A stretch of 21,142 nucleotides of DNA, taken from NCBI GenBank assembly GCA_900549135.1, contig URNI01000024.1, forward strand, positions 1 through 21,142. Reading direction: 5' to 3'. Source of the DNA: an uncultured Collinsella sp. (GTDB lineage Bacteria > Actinomycetota > Coriobacteriia > Coriobacteriales > Coriobacteriaceae). A model generated the notes under the pieces. It was not told the DNA's origin, did no database searches, and was given only the letters and a program-made list of their open reading frames with translations. Below are positions 1 through 6,400 of the stretch, piece by piece (within the stretch, counting starts at the first letter, position 1; the number at the start of each line of letters is the position of its first letter). A program made the translations under genes and the position numbers.

Positions 1-721
1 GCACCGGCATGGACAGAACCATGGGGAGCACGGTGGAGGAATAGTTGTTCAGCTGGGCCGGCAGTACGCCGTAGACCATGGTGGTCGTTACGCCCGAATC
101 CGCCGCAGCGTTGACCAACGTCATGAACTCAGGAGCAATGAGCACACCGCCGAGCATCATGCCGAGTGGCTGGCTGCAGCCAAGCTGCTTCGCAGCAGCC
201 CAACCCAAATAAACGGGAAGGAAATAATAGCCAGCGTTATAAATCCAGTTGTAGAAGAAGTTGTAGATGTCGGAGTCGGCAGACCAAATACCGAACATGC
301 CGTCACCGCAAACCAAGGCGATGGTACGGAACATGGCAGCGCCCATGATGATGGGGATCGTCATGACCATGGTCTTGGAGAGATAGTTGAGGATCTTGTT
401 GCCCGCAGTCTTGAGCGTCAGCGGCTCCTTGGTGCCGCCATCGAGGTTCTCGTCAATGGAGCCTTCGCCTTTAACTCCCAGCGCAATGGCGGCGTCGTAG
501 ACCTTCGGTACGTTCTGGCCAATGATGACCTGATACTGGCCGCCAGACCACTGTGCGCCCAGTACATCCTTGATCTTCTTAACTTCATCGTCATTGGGGA
601 TGGACTGATCCTTGAGGTTCAGACGCAAGCGGGTCATGCAGTGCGTCACGTTCGTCACATTGGAGGCGCCGCCGACGGCAGCAAGCACATCCTCGGCAAT
701 CTTCTTGTTATCGACAGCCAT
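1..721 (-). CDS. PTS system beta-glucoside-type EIIBC component (C-terminus cut by window edge)
   Basis: Membrane component of a sugar phosphotransferase system: it takes phosphate from EIIA and phosphorylates the sugar as it crosses the membrane. The 240 visible residues begin with an EIIB domain (about 1-90). Its phosphorylated cysteine is Cys28 in the motif THCMTRLRL. From about residue 105 a hydrophobic EIIC domain begins and runs off the left edge. The ATG start is preceded by a purine-rich AGAGAAGGG. The sucrose/beta-glucoside (BglP/SacP/TreP) class is inferred from the IIB-IIC order and from the upstream LicT-type antiterminator with its RNA switch. Any IIA domain and the cognate glycosidase would lie outside the window. 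Substrate cannot be decided here. Confidence 0.9.
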   Translation of the reverse strand, partial: MAVDNKKIAEDVLAAVGGASNVTNVTHCMTRLRLNLKDQSIPNDDEVKKIKDVLGAQWSGGQYQVIIGQNVPKVYDAAIALGVKGEGSIDENLDGGTKEPLTLKTAGNKILNYLSKTMVMTIPIIMGAAMFRTIALVCGDGMFGIWSADSDIYNFFYNWIYNAGYYFLPVYLGWAAAKQLGCSQPLGMMLGGVLIAPEFMTLVNAAADSGVTTTMVYGVLPAQLNNYSSTVLPMVLSMPV

Positions 722-860
722 GTCGAATCCCTTCTCTTCCAACTAAAGGTCTGTGGGCCTTCACAGCATCAAGACGCACGATTCCGCTCGCGCCTGCGCA
801 GCGCGCGACGCCCGTTGGCAAGAGATTTCATTGCATGTGATTCCCGGGTGGATCGACATG

Positions 861-931
861 AAAAAAGCCCCACGCACAACCGACGGAGACCCAATAATGG
901 CCTCGGCAGAATCGGTAGTGCCTCTCGGAGC
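861..931 (-). terminator. Rho-independent terminator of the LicT-controlled leader
   Basis: On the minus strand GCTCC pairs with GGGGC and, further in, GCACTACCGA pairs with TCGGTTGTGC (one mismatch). Six Ts follow (861-866). Its 5' half (914-931) is shared with the RAT antiterminator hairpin, so the two folds exclude each other. This is the usual layout of BglG/LicT-controlled PTS leaders. The remaining 139 nt to the EIIBC start hold no obvious gene. Confidence 0.8.
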
Positions 932-950
932 TGCACCGTGAGTAACACCC
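914..950 (-). promoter_or_regulatory. RAT (ribonucleic antiterminator) site for the LicT-type regulator
   Basis: The minus strand carries GGGTGTTACTC at the 5' side and GAGGCACTACC at the 3' side, close to the LicT/SacT RAT halves GGATTGTTACTG and CAGGCAAAACC as I remember them. The halves enclose a stem CTC-A-CGG / CCG-A-GAG with a 7-nt loop. The change G to C on the left half is matched by C to G on the right, which preserves the pair. A possible -10 (TATACT, 962-967) lies just upstream; no good -35 was found. Confidence 0.75.
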
Positions 951-1062
951 AACACACGGCGAGTATATGCGGCAGATACGTTTACTGTGGCTCAGATTGC
1001 CGACAAACGGTAGGAAACGACCCGCGAACGGTCACTATGACGGAAATAAAACGCCAGAGAAC

Positions 1063-1899
1063 CTATTTATTCAAGCTTGCAGGAGCCACGCGATTCACGT
1101 GCATGATCAGATAGACGAGCTCTTCTTGGGCCAATGGCTCGCCAAAGGCCTCTTGAATCAGAGCGTCAATACGATGAGCGCAGCGCGATGCCGCAGGATA
1201 TTGCTCCACGAGCACGTCGTAAAGACCTGAGTTCTCGGTGTCAATCGGCTCTTTCTTTGCCACGCGATCGAGCAGATAGCGCACATGGGTGGCAAAGCGA
1301 GTAAAAGCAAACGACGAGCGATCGACCGTCACGCCCAACTCTTCCTGAATAATCGCAACCGTCATATCGAGAAGATGTTCCTCGTGCTGCTCGGCAAGTA
1401 CACGCCGCTCGCTCGGCTTAATCGCCGCATTGATAATCGACATGGCGATACCCGCGGCCTCACTCTGGGGCATGCGAACGGCAAAAATTTTCTTAATGCC
1501 GCGAACGGCTAGCTCGCCCAATCGATACTCAATAGGATGCAGCTGCTCCAGATCGCGCTTGAGCGGCAACGACACCACCATATGTTCACGGGCGCGCTTA
1601 ATGGCAAACTGGATATGATCTGCCAGCGTAATGGGCAGATTAGGACTCAATTCGTACGAAAGCTGTCCGGTCGCAATATCTGCCAGCTGAGCAGAAAACT
1701 CAAGCACCTCGGGGTCGACCTCGTCGATGAACGCCAGATACTTTGAATCGATGCCGTAAAAGGTGCGCGTGACGACGTCCAGGTCGACCTCGTGCGGCAT
1801 GTCGCCAAAGCCGATGCCGCGACCCAACGCGATGAGCTGGCGCCCCGCTCCGTCTTCGCAGATGGCAGCGTTGTGGTTAATGCGCTGGATAGCCCTCAT
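1063..1899 (-). CDS. licT: LicT/BglG-family transcription antiterminator
   Basis: RNA-binding regulator of the downstream PTS gene. When active it binds the RAT hairpin and prevents the overlapping terminator from forming. The chosen ATG gives 278 residues (LicT is 277) and has TAGGAG about 9 nt upstream; a longer reading frame upstream lacks support. Order: CAT RNA-binding domain (about 1-56, with a GRGIGF motif), PRD1 (about 65-170) and PRD2 (about 171-278). Phosphorylation-site histidines can be placed at His95 (LADHI), His205 (FATHVR) and His267 (LIMHVNR). The second PRD1 site is Ser154 (IAMSIINA), where LicT has histidine. The RAT and terminator lie directly between this gene and EIIBC, so control of that gene is a firm inference. 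The symbol marks family membership; the sugar is unknown. Confidence 0.88.
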   Translation of the reverse strand: MRAIQRINHNAAICEDGAGRQLIALGRGIGFGDMPHEVDLDVVTRTFYGIDSKYLAFIDEVDPEVLEFSAQLADIATGQLSYELSPNLPITLADHIQFAIKRAREHMVVSLPLKRDLEQLHPIEYRLGELAVRGIKKIFAVRMPQSEAAGIAMSIINAAIKPSERRVLAEQHEEHLLDMTVAIIQEELGVTVDRSSFAFTRFATHVRYLLDRVAKKEPIDTENSGLYDVLVEQYPAASRCAHRIDALIQEAFGEPLAQEELVYLIMHVNRVAPASLNK

Positions 1900-1917
1900 G
1901 GAATCATCGCTCCTACT

Positions 1918-1950
1918 AAAACGCACCGTGTAGACCATCCACACGGCGCG
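1918..1950 (-). terminator. Hairpin terminator after the phosphoesterase gene, just ahead of licT
   Basis: Minus-strand CGCGCCGTGT and ACACGGTGCG pair over 10 bp (one G-U), with a 9-nt loop and then TTTT. It starts 22 nt past the phosphoesterase stop and ends only a few bases before the licT ribosome-binding site. It may end the upstream transcript or act as an attenuator in the licT leader. A possible licT -10 (TAGAAT, 1954-1959) lies just before the hairpin, which would place the hairpin inside the licT leader. Confidence 0.6.
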
Positions 1951-1972
1951 TTTATTCTACCTGCACTTGCAG

Positions 1973-2518
1973 CTACAGTCCAAAGAAGCTCAAGGTCTGG
2001 TCTCGGCTTACGGGCTTGTAGTCATTGGCGTCGAGGCCGACATCGTAGCGAAAGATAGGGCGCTCGCGATCGCGGTTGCGTGCGTTGGCGCGGTCACCCC
2101 TGCTGTGGATATGCCCATGCAGCATAATGGCGCCACGTGCCTTGCCGTTCCAGCTGAGCATGGGGTAGTGGCTCATAACCAGACGATGGCCCTTGGCATA
2201 GCCGGGAGCAATCTCCAGGTAATCGCGCACGTCTTCCCAAATCTGCGGGGTGTCGGGATCTTCCCAGTCGCCGTCATGGTTACCGCGGATGAGCGTCACG
2301 TTCTGGCATTCGATACGCTCGCGCAGGCGCACCGCCTCCGCCAGGGGCAAACGATAGGTAAAGTCACCCAGAATATAGAGGCGGTCGTCCGCAGCCACGC
2401 ACTCATTGATGGCATCGATGACCTTGCGGTTCATCTCCTCGACCGAATCAAACGGCCGATCCATGTCGTGCAAGATATTCGTATCGCCCAGGTGCAGGTC
2501 GGCGGTAAACCACATCAT
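1973..2518 (-). CDS. Calcineurin-like metallophosphoesterase
   Basis: Predicted soluble two-metal phosphoesterase of 181 residues. The metal-binding signatures appear in order: DLH (Asp7, His9), GD (51-52), GNHD (79-82), His117 in SHYP, and GHIH (135-138). The family includes small YfcE-like or phage-type phosphodiesterases; the substrate cannot be told from sequence. I chose the internal ATG because TGAGGA lies 8 nt before it. The upstream ATG five codons earlier has no such site. It is the last gene of a compact minus-strand cluster after the HIRAN gene and the small charged gene (66-nt gap), and a hairpin terminator follows its stop. Confidence 0.88.
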   Translation of the reverse strand: MMWFTADLHLGDTNILHDMDRPFDSVEEMNRKVIDAINECVAADDRLYILGDFTYRLPLAEAVRLRERIECQNVTLIRGNHDGDWEDPDTPQIWEDVRDYLEIAPGYAKGHRLVMSHYPMLSWNGKARGAIMLHGHIHSRGDRANARNRDRERPIFRYDVGLDANDYKPVSRDQTLSFFGL

Positions 2519-2584
2519 CGTCTGTGTCCTCATTTCGCAACGCGTCTAACACGTGCCTAGTATACAGACGCTCTGGCGCGTCGG

Positions 2585-2764
2585 TTAGCCAAAGAGCCCG
2601 CCGAACAGACCTCGACGGCGTTTGTCTTGCTTTTTCGAAGCGTCACCCTGGGCGTTCTTGCCCTGCCGCTTCTTACGATCCTGCTCCAACTCATCGTCAT
2701 CGAGTAGCATATCCCACTCAAACGGATCATCTGTCAGATCGAACAGGTCGTCGTCATCAAACAT
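2585..2764 (-). CDS. Small charged protein, unknown function
   Basis: Not recognised. The 59-residue product has a strongly acidic N-terminal half (DDDD near the start, then DLTDD and LDDDELEQD). A lysine/arginine-rich stretch follows, and it ends in RRRGLFGGLFG. No membrane segment or signal peptide is visible. The ATG used here has GGAGG 5 nt upstream; an ATG four codons earlier has no ribosome-binding site. It starts about 18 nt after the stop of the HIRAN gene on the same strand and precedes the metallophosphoesterase, so the three are probably cotranscribed. The split charge and glycine/phenylalanine tail suggest a disordered binding peptide, which is only inference. Confidence 0.65.
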   Translation of the reverse strand: MFDDDDLFDLTDDPFEWDMLLDDDELEQDRKKRQGKNAQGDASKKQDKRRRGLFGGLFG

Positions 2765-2782
2765 GGCCGCCTCCATTGCCGA

Positions 2783-3109
2783 CTAGCGAGCATCCACCAC
2801 ATAGAGCCCAACGCGCACCTGATGCCACGGGCTGCGCTCGGGAGCAACCTGTTGCACGCGAACCTCAAATACGTCCTCATGGCCGTAATACATCATCAAG
2901 GACAGCGGGCCGACCTCGTTTCCCGGAACATACCCAAGCTTGGTGTTGCCGTAATAGATCGCAACCGCCTCGGGGTCATGGGGATTATCGCGCTCGGCAC
3001 ACAGCGTCAACTTATCGCCCACTTTTAGATCTCCTAGGACCAAAGCGCCGTCGGCATATTGAAATCCTGCGATGTGAAACGACAGAAGAACACGTGAAGG
3101 CTCGTACAT
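2783..3109 (-). CDS. HIRAN domain protein
   Basis: A 108-residue protein consisting of essentially one HIRAN domain. Recognisable parts are FHIAGFQYADG (residues 11-21), the acidic LTLCAERDNPHDPEAVAIYY stretch (35-53) and KLGYVPGNEVGPLS (57-70). HIRAN domains occur as a DNA-end-binding module in eukaryotic HLTF and Rad5, and as free-standing proteins in bacteria, where the role is poorly known. The ATG is preceded by AGGGGAG with 5 nt spacing. It is the first gene of the minus-strand cluster with the small charged protein and the metallophosphoesterase. A role in handling damaged or single-stranded nucleic acid fits that neighbourhood but is inference. Confidence 0.82.
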   Translation of the reverse strand: MYEPSRVLLSFHIAGFQYADGALVLGDLKVGDKLTLCAERDNPHDPEAVAIYYGNTKLGYVPGNEVGPLSLMMYYGHEDVFEVRVQQVAPERSPWHQVRVGLYVVDAR

Positions 3110-3345
3110 GGCAACTCCCCTAACGGCCGGATAAACCGGCGCTTAACCTTACTGAGAAGTTTACGAGCCCGTGCGGACACAAATACATCCTGTCTGCGTC
3201 CTTCAATCGTTTGCCTCAACGCTTGCGCGACAGAACGCTTGCAGATAAGATAGGAACACGGATGGCACCCGTTGCCGCGGGTCTTGCCAACTCCGATACA
3301 CGTTTTCATCGTGAGAAGTGGCCGTCTTCGCTTACGCGGGGGCGG
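3110..3345. other. Intergenic region with no convincing protein gene
   Basis: Between the HIRAN start and the small membrane-peptide gene I see no supported coding region. A minus-strand frame at 3034-3309 has no ribosome-binding site, has unremarkable composition and overlaps the HIRAN gene. The stretch holds a small stem at 3124-3138 (GCCGG/CCGGC), a possible plus-strand promoter near 3231-3259 and a plus-strand hairpin at 3321-3346. Confidence 0.5.
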
Positions 3346-3355
3346 CTATTTCATT
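3262..3355 (+). ncRNA. Candidate short antisense RNA running into the toxin-like gene
   Basis: Inferred only. A plus-strand promoter-like pair, TTGCGC and TAAGAT with a 17-nt spacer, lies just upstream, and a hairpin at 3321-3346 lies downstream. The implied RNA of roughly 90 nt would converge on the 3' end of the 27-residue membrane peptide gene. That is the geometry of TxpA/RatA and BsrG/SR4 type I toxin-antitoxin pairs. The promoter match is moderate and the T-run weak, so the ends are guesses. Confidence 0.25.
3321..3350 (+). terminator. Plus-strand hairpin at the end of the candidate antisense RNA
   Basis: GCCGTCTTCGC pairs with GCGGGGGCGGC over 11 bp around a TTAC loop. The imperfect positions are G-U pairs on the plus strand but A/C mismatches on the minus strand, so the fold favours a plus-strand RNA. 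Only a weak TATTT follows. Confidence 0.4.
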
Positions 3356-3429
3356 CGGCCGATAAATAGGCCGAGTTCGATAGCCGCGATCAACAACGCT
3401 AATAACGAAATAACATCGCTTACGTTCAT
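3346..3429 (-). CDS. Small single-pass membrane peptide, holin-like toxin-like
   Basis: A 27-residue peptide, MNVSDVISLLALLIAAIELG followed by LFIGRMK. A short polar N-terminus (MNVSD) leads into one hydrophobic helix of about 20 residues and a basic end. Size, layout and the start resembling VSDVISLL or TYEALSLL recall the putative holin-like toxin family (Hol_Tox) and related type I toxins. AAGGGA lies 6 nt before the ATG but is inside a strong hairpin (3431-3455), which is common in type I toxin mRNAs. It sits alone between the aldehyde dehydrogenase terminator and the HIRAN cluster. It may instead be a harmless small membrane protein; the family call is from memory. Confidence 0.55.
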   Translation of the reverse strand: MNVSDVISLLALLIAAIELGLFIGRMK

Positions 3430-3430
3430 A

Positions 3431-3455
3431 CCAAATCCCTTCTAAAGGGAGTTGG
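3431..3455 (-). promoter_or_regulatory. Hairpin hiding the ribosome-binding site of the small membrane peptide
   Basis: On the minus strand CCAACTCCCTT pairs with AAGGGATTTGG (10 of 11 positions) across a 3-nt TAG loop. The hairpin ends one base before the ATG and contains the whole SD AAGGGA. It should restrict ribosome access to the toxin-like gene. Confidence 0.6.
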
Positions 3456-3492
3456 CCCATCCGTGCTCCATAACAGTAGTCTAACGCAAAAT

Positions 3493-3526
3493 GCAGGTAA
3501 TAGGAACACTTGTTCGTATTACCTGC
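3493..3526 (-). terminator. Hairpin terminator of the adh-aldh operon
   Basis: GCAGGTAATA and TATTACCTGC form a perfect 10-bp stem, extended by GAAC/GTTC after one G-G mismatch, around an ACTT loop. It begins 8 nt after the aldehyde dehydrogenase stop. The minus strand then reads ATTTTG; the plus strand reads GCCCTTTT, so it could work in both directions. Confidence 0.7.
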
Positions 3527-3534
3527 GCCCTTTT

Positions 3535-4914
3535 CTAATGCACAAACATGCGCACGAATTTGTGCTTCCAGCTTGCGTAAGGAGCGTAGCGGAATGGCAC
3601 GTCCAGCCAGGTTGCCTTGTTCACGATGCTCTTCTTGTGGCTAAACGTATCGAAGCTTTCGCGGCCATGGTACTGCCCCATGCCGCTCGCGCCCATGCCG
3701 CCAAAGCCCATATGGCTCGTAGCCAAGTGCATGATCGTGTCGTTGACACAGCCGCCGCCAAAGGGCACATAGCGCACAAAGCGCTGCTGGACCTCGCGGT
3801 CCTGGCTAAAGATATACAGGGCCAGCGGCGTCGGACGATCCGTAATAAACGTCTCGGCCTCGTCTAGGCTCTCAAACGTCAGCACCGGCAAGATAGGGCC
3901 GAAAATCTCCTCCTGCATCACGGCGTCATCGGGGGTCACGCCGTCCAAAATCGTCGGCTCGATCTTGAGCGAAGTCTCGCGCGCGGTACCTCCAAGCACA
4001 ACCTTATCGGGATCGATCAGCCCACGCACGCGCGCAAAATGCTTGGCGTTGACGATATGCCCGTAGTCCTCGTTGTCGAGCGGATGCTCGCCAAACATAC
4101 GGCGGACTTCCTCCTTGATGAGGCCCAGCAGCTCGTCATGCACGCGCGTATCGACCAGCAGGTAGTCGGGCGCCACGCAAGTCTGCCCCACGTTGAGCCA
4201 TTTACCAAAGGCGATACGCCGTGCCGCGACCTTCAAGTTTGCCGTCGCATCCACGATGCAGGGACTCTTTCCGCCCAGCTCAAGCGTCACGGGCGTAAGG
4301 TTTTTACTTGCGCGCTCCATGACGAGCTTGCCGACCGGAACGCTACCGGTAAAGAAGATCTTGTCCCAGCACTCATCGAGCAACGCTTCGTTCTCGGCGC
4401 GCCCGCCCTCGACAACCGTCACCAGACGCGGATCAAATGCCTCTTCACAGATTTGCTTGAGCACCGCGCTCGATGCCGGAGCATAGGCGCTCGGCTTGAT
4501 GACCACAGTATTGCCAGCGGCAAGGGCGCCGGCGAGCGGCTCGAGCGTCAGCAAAAACGGATAATTCCAGGGCGCCATGATGAGCGTGACGCCATAGGGC
4601 ACGGCTTGCGTCTTGCACACACTCACGGCATTGGCAAGGTCGCACGGACGCAGGCGCGGACGACTCCATCGAGCCACATGAGCGATCTGATGACGAATCT
4701 CGGAAAGCGACGTGCCGATCTCGCACATATACGCCTCGTCATGAGACTTTCCCAAATCGGTCTTGAGCGCATGGGCAATATCGGCCTCGTGCGCCCGTAC
4801 CGCATCGCGTAAACTCACGAGCGCGCGACGTAGGGCATCAACATCAAACGTAGCGTGCGTTTTAAAGTAAGTGCGCTGATCGCCGACGATGCGCGCAATT
4901 TCCTCGGTGTTCAT
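3535..4914 (-). CDS. Aldehyde dehydrogenase, class 3-like
   Basis: NAD(P)-dependent oxidation of an aldehyde to its acid, 459 residues, in the size range of class 3 (fatty or short-chain aldehyde) dehydrogenases. Visible landmarks are PWNYPF with Asn117, KPS with Lys140 for cofactor, FTGS (188-191), the general base Glu212 in LELGGKSP, and the nucleophile Cys246 in NVGQTCVAPDY. EEIFGPILPV (335-344) and the C-terminal HMGFGGMGASGMGQYHG also fit. No signal peptide; the C-terminal tail is basic and aromatic. The start has GGAGG, and the upstream alcohol dehydrogenase stop lies within TAGGAGG, so the two are translationally close and surely one operon. Together they would interconvert an alcohol, its aldehyde and its acid; the substrate is unknown. 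Confidence 0.92.
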   Translation of the reverse strand: MNTEEIARIVGDQRTYFKTHATFDVDALRRALVSLRDAVRAHEADIAHALKTDLGKSHDEAYMCEIGTSLSEIRHQIAHVARWSRPRLRPCDLANAVSVCKTQAVPYGVTLIMAPWNYPFLLTLEPLAGALAAGNTVVIKPSAYAPASSAVLKQICEEAFDPRLVTVVEGGRAENEALLDECWDKIFFTGSVPVGKLVMERASKNLTPVTLELGGKSPCIVDATANLKVAARRIAFGKWLNVGQTCVAPDYLLVDTRVHDELLGLIKEEVRRMFGEHPLDNEDYGHIVNAKHFARVRGLIDPDKVVLGGTARETSLKIEPTILDGVTPDDAVMQEEIFGPILPVLTFESLDEAETFITDRPTPLALYIFSQDREVQQRFVRYVPFGGGCVNDTIMHLATSHMGFGGMGASGMGQYHGRESFDTFSHKKSIVNKATWLDVPFRYAPYASWKHKFVRMFVH

Positions 4915-4923
4915 GGCACCCTC

Positions 4924-6144
4924 CTAGTTCTCGTCCTCAAACATACCACCCGCGACGACCTCGTACATACGCTCGAGCTCCAAGCGGTCCATTAGGAGCG
5001 GAACGGGGTACAGGGGATTGGCCTCGGCATCGGCATGCGCCGCCATCTCGGGAATGTCGGAGCGGCGAATGCCCAAGACATATTTGGGGATTCCCAGGAT
5101 CTCGTTCATGCGGTCGACCCAATCGATAAAGGCCTCGGCCGCAAGACTATCCTGCGCGGTAGCCGGCGCAATGCCCGCCATGCGAGCAAGATCGGCAAGC
5201 TTGGGGGCGGCGGCGTCACCATAAGCGCGAAGCATGTGCGGCAGGATGATCGCGTTGGCCAAACCGTGCGGAATTCCGTATCGGCCGCCCAGACTGTGCG
5301 CGATGGCATGCACATATCCGACATAGGAGCGGGTAAACGCAACGCCCGCCTTATACGCCGCCGAAAGCATATTGCGACGAGCGCGCATGTCGTCACCATG
5401 CTCATAGGCCTCGAGCAAATTGTCGTGGATGAGCTGCACCGCCTGTCGCGCCATCTTGCGCGTATAGGGCGTGGTGCTTCGCCCGATAAAGGCCTCAACG
5501 GCATGCGTCAGGGCGTCCATGCCCGTCTGCCCCGTAATGGAAGCGGGCAAGCCGCACGTAAACTCGGGGTCGTGGACTGCAAAACGCGGGATGAGCACAA
5601 AGTCGTTAATGGGGTATTTGTAGTGCGTCCCGTCATCGGTAATTACCGCCGCAAGCGTGACTTCGCTTCCCGTACCGGCGGTAGTGGGAACGGCGATGAG
5701 CAGCGGCAGGCGACGATGAATCCGCAGCAGGCCACGCATCTTGTTGATGGGCTTGTTTGGCTGCGCAATGCGTGCGCCCACGCCCTTGGCACAGTCCATG
5801 GCCGAGCCACCGCCAAAGCCGATAATGGCCTGGCAGGCGCTCTCTCGATACAGGGACGCCGCTTCTTCCACGTTTGAAACCGTGGGGTTTGCACGCGTTT
5901 CGGCATAGACCGTAACGCCAATCCCCCTGGATGCGAGCGCCGTCTCGAGCGGTGCCGTGAGCCCCAGACGGGCAATGCCGGGATCCGTCACGATAAGGAC
6001 CTTCTGGATCGAGCGCTTTTGAAGCACCGCGGGCACATCCTCGTCATGCTCTAAAATGCGCGGCTCGGTATAGGGCAGGATCGGCAATGCAATGCGAAAA
6101 ACCGTCTGATATGTTCGGCACCAGGCACGACGGGCTAGATGCAT
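4924..6144 (-). CDS. Iron-containing alcohol dehydrogenase
   Basis: NAD(P)-dependent, metal-requiring alcohol dehydrogenase of the Fe-ADH family, 406 residues with the chosen start. Landmarks: GGGSAMDCAKG (111-121) for the dinucleotide, TTAGTGSE (154-161), and metal ligands Asp210 and His214 (GMDALTHAVE), His283 (AIAHSLGG) and His293 (IPHGLANAI). The ATG was chosen because AAGGAG lies 8 nt upstream; the frame stays open 27 codons further but without support. An N-terminal extension of about 40 residues with many arginines precedes the usual Fe-ADH start. It is the first gene of the operon with the aldehyde dehydrogenase. Its leader carries a dyad GTTGA/TCAAC, discussed separately. Confidence 0.92.
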   Translation of the reverse strand: MHLARRAWCRTYQTVFRIALPILPYTEPRILEHDEDVPAVLQKRSIQKVLIVTDPGIARLGLTAPLETALASRGIGVTVYAETRANPTVSNVEEAASLYRESACQAIIGFGGGSAMDCAKGVGARIAQPNKPINKMRGLLRIHRRLPLLIAVPTTAGTGSEVTLAAVITDDGTHYKYPINDFVLIPRFAVHDPEFTCGLPASITGQTGMDALTHAVEAFIGRSTTPYTRKMARQAVQLIHDNLLEAYEHGDDMRARRNMLSAAYKAGVAFTRSYVGYVHAIAHSLGGRYGIPHGLANAIILPHMLRAYGDAAAPKLADLARMAGIAPATAQDSLAAEAFIDWVDRMNEILGIPKYVLGIRRSDIPEMAAHADAEANPLYPVPLLMDRLELERMYEVVAGGMFEDEN

Positions 6145-6163
6145 AAAGGAAACTCCTTCATTT

Positions 6164-6241
6164 GTTGATAGGTCAACATTTGCTCGCCCGATTGTACTCA
6201 GCAAAGATCGCAGACGGCCTCCCAATCGTTAATCAATCAAC
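6164..6241 (-). promoter_or_regulatory. Pair of operator-like dyads around the alcohol dehydrogenase promoter
   Basis: GTTGATAGGTCAAC (6164-6177) and GTTAATCAATCAAC (6228-6241) match at 10 of 14 positions, and both continue as TCAACAT. Between them lies a minus-strand -10-like TACAAT (6191-6196) without a good -35. Two related dyads bracketing a promoter suggest control by a dimeric repressor, which is not identified. Confidence 0.35.
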
Positions 6242-6288
6242 ATCTTCATATCTCGAAATTGTTTTATTAAAAATCATTCCTAATAGGC

Positions 6289-6316
6289 TTCACATTTGGT
6301 TGCATTTATGGATAAT
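6289..6316 (+). promoter_or_regulatory. Rubrerythrin promoter
   Basis: TTCACA (6289-6294) and GATAAT (6311-6316) each match the sigma-70 consensus at five of six positions with a 16-nt spacer. They sit in an AT-rich stretch about 85 nt before the rubrerythrin start. No clear PerR or Fur box was found. Confidence 0.5.
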
Positions 6317-6400
6317 AGAACTCGTCAAGACGCACGTCCGGAGAGGGCCCTTACGGGACCGGACGAGCGCACAATCGCCATCGATCGAAAGGATCGAATC

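Noticed and set aside
2524..3123. 199-codon plus-strand frame over the HIRAN cluster
   Set aside because: Arginine/proline/serine-rich shadow of three minus-strand genes that have family matches or ribosome-binding sites.
3034..3309. Minus-strand frame of 91 codons next to the HIRAN gene
   Set aside because: No ribosome-binding site, overlaps the well-supported HIRAN gene in another frame, and the sequence matches no family I know.
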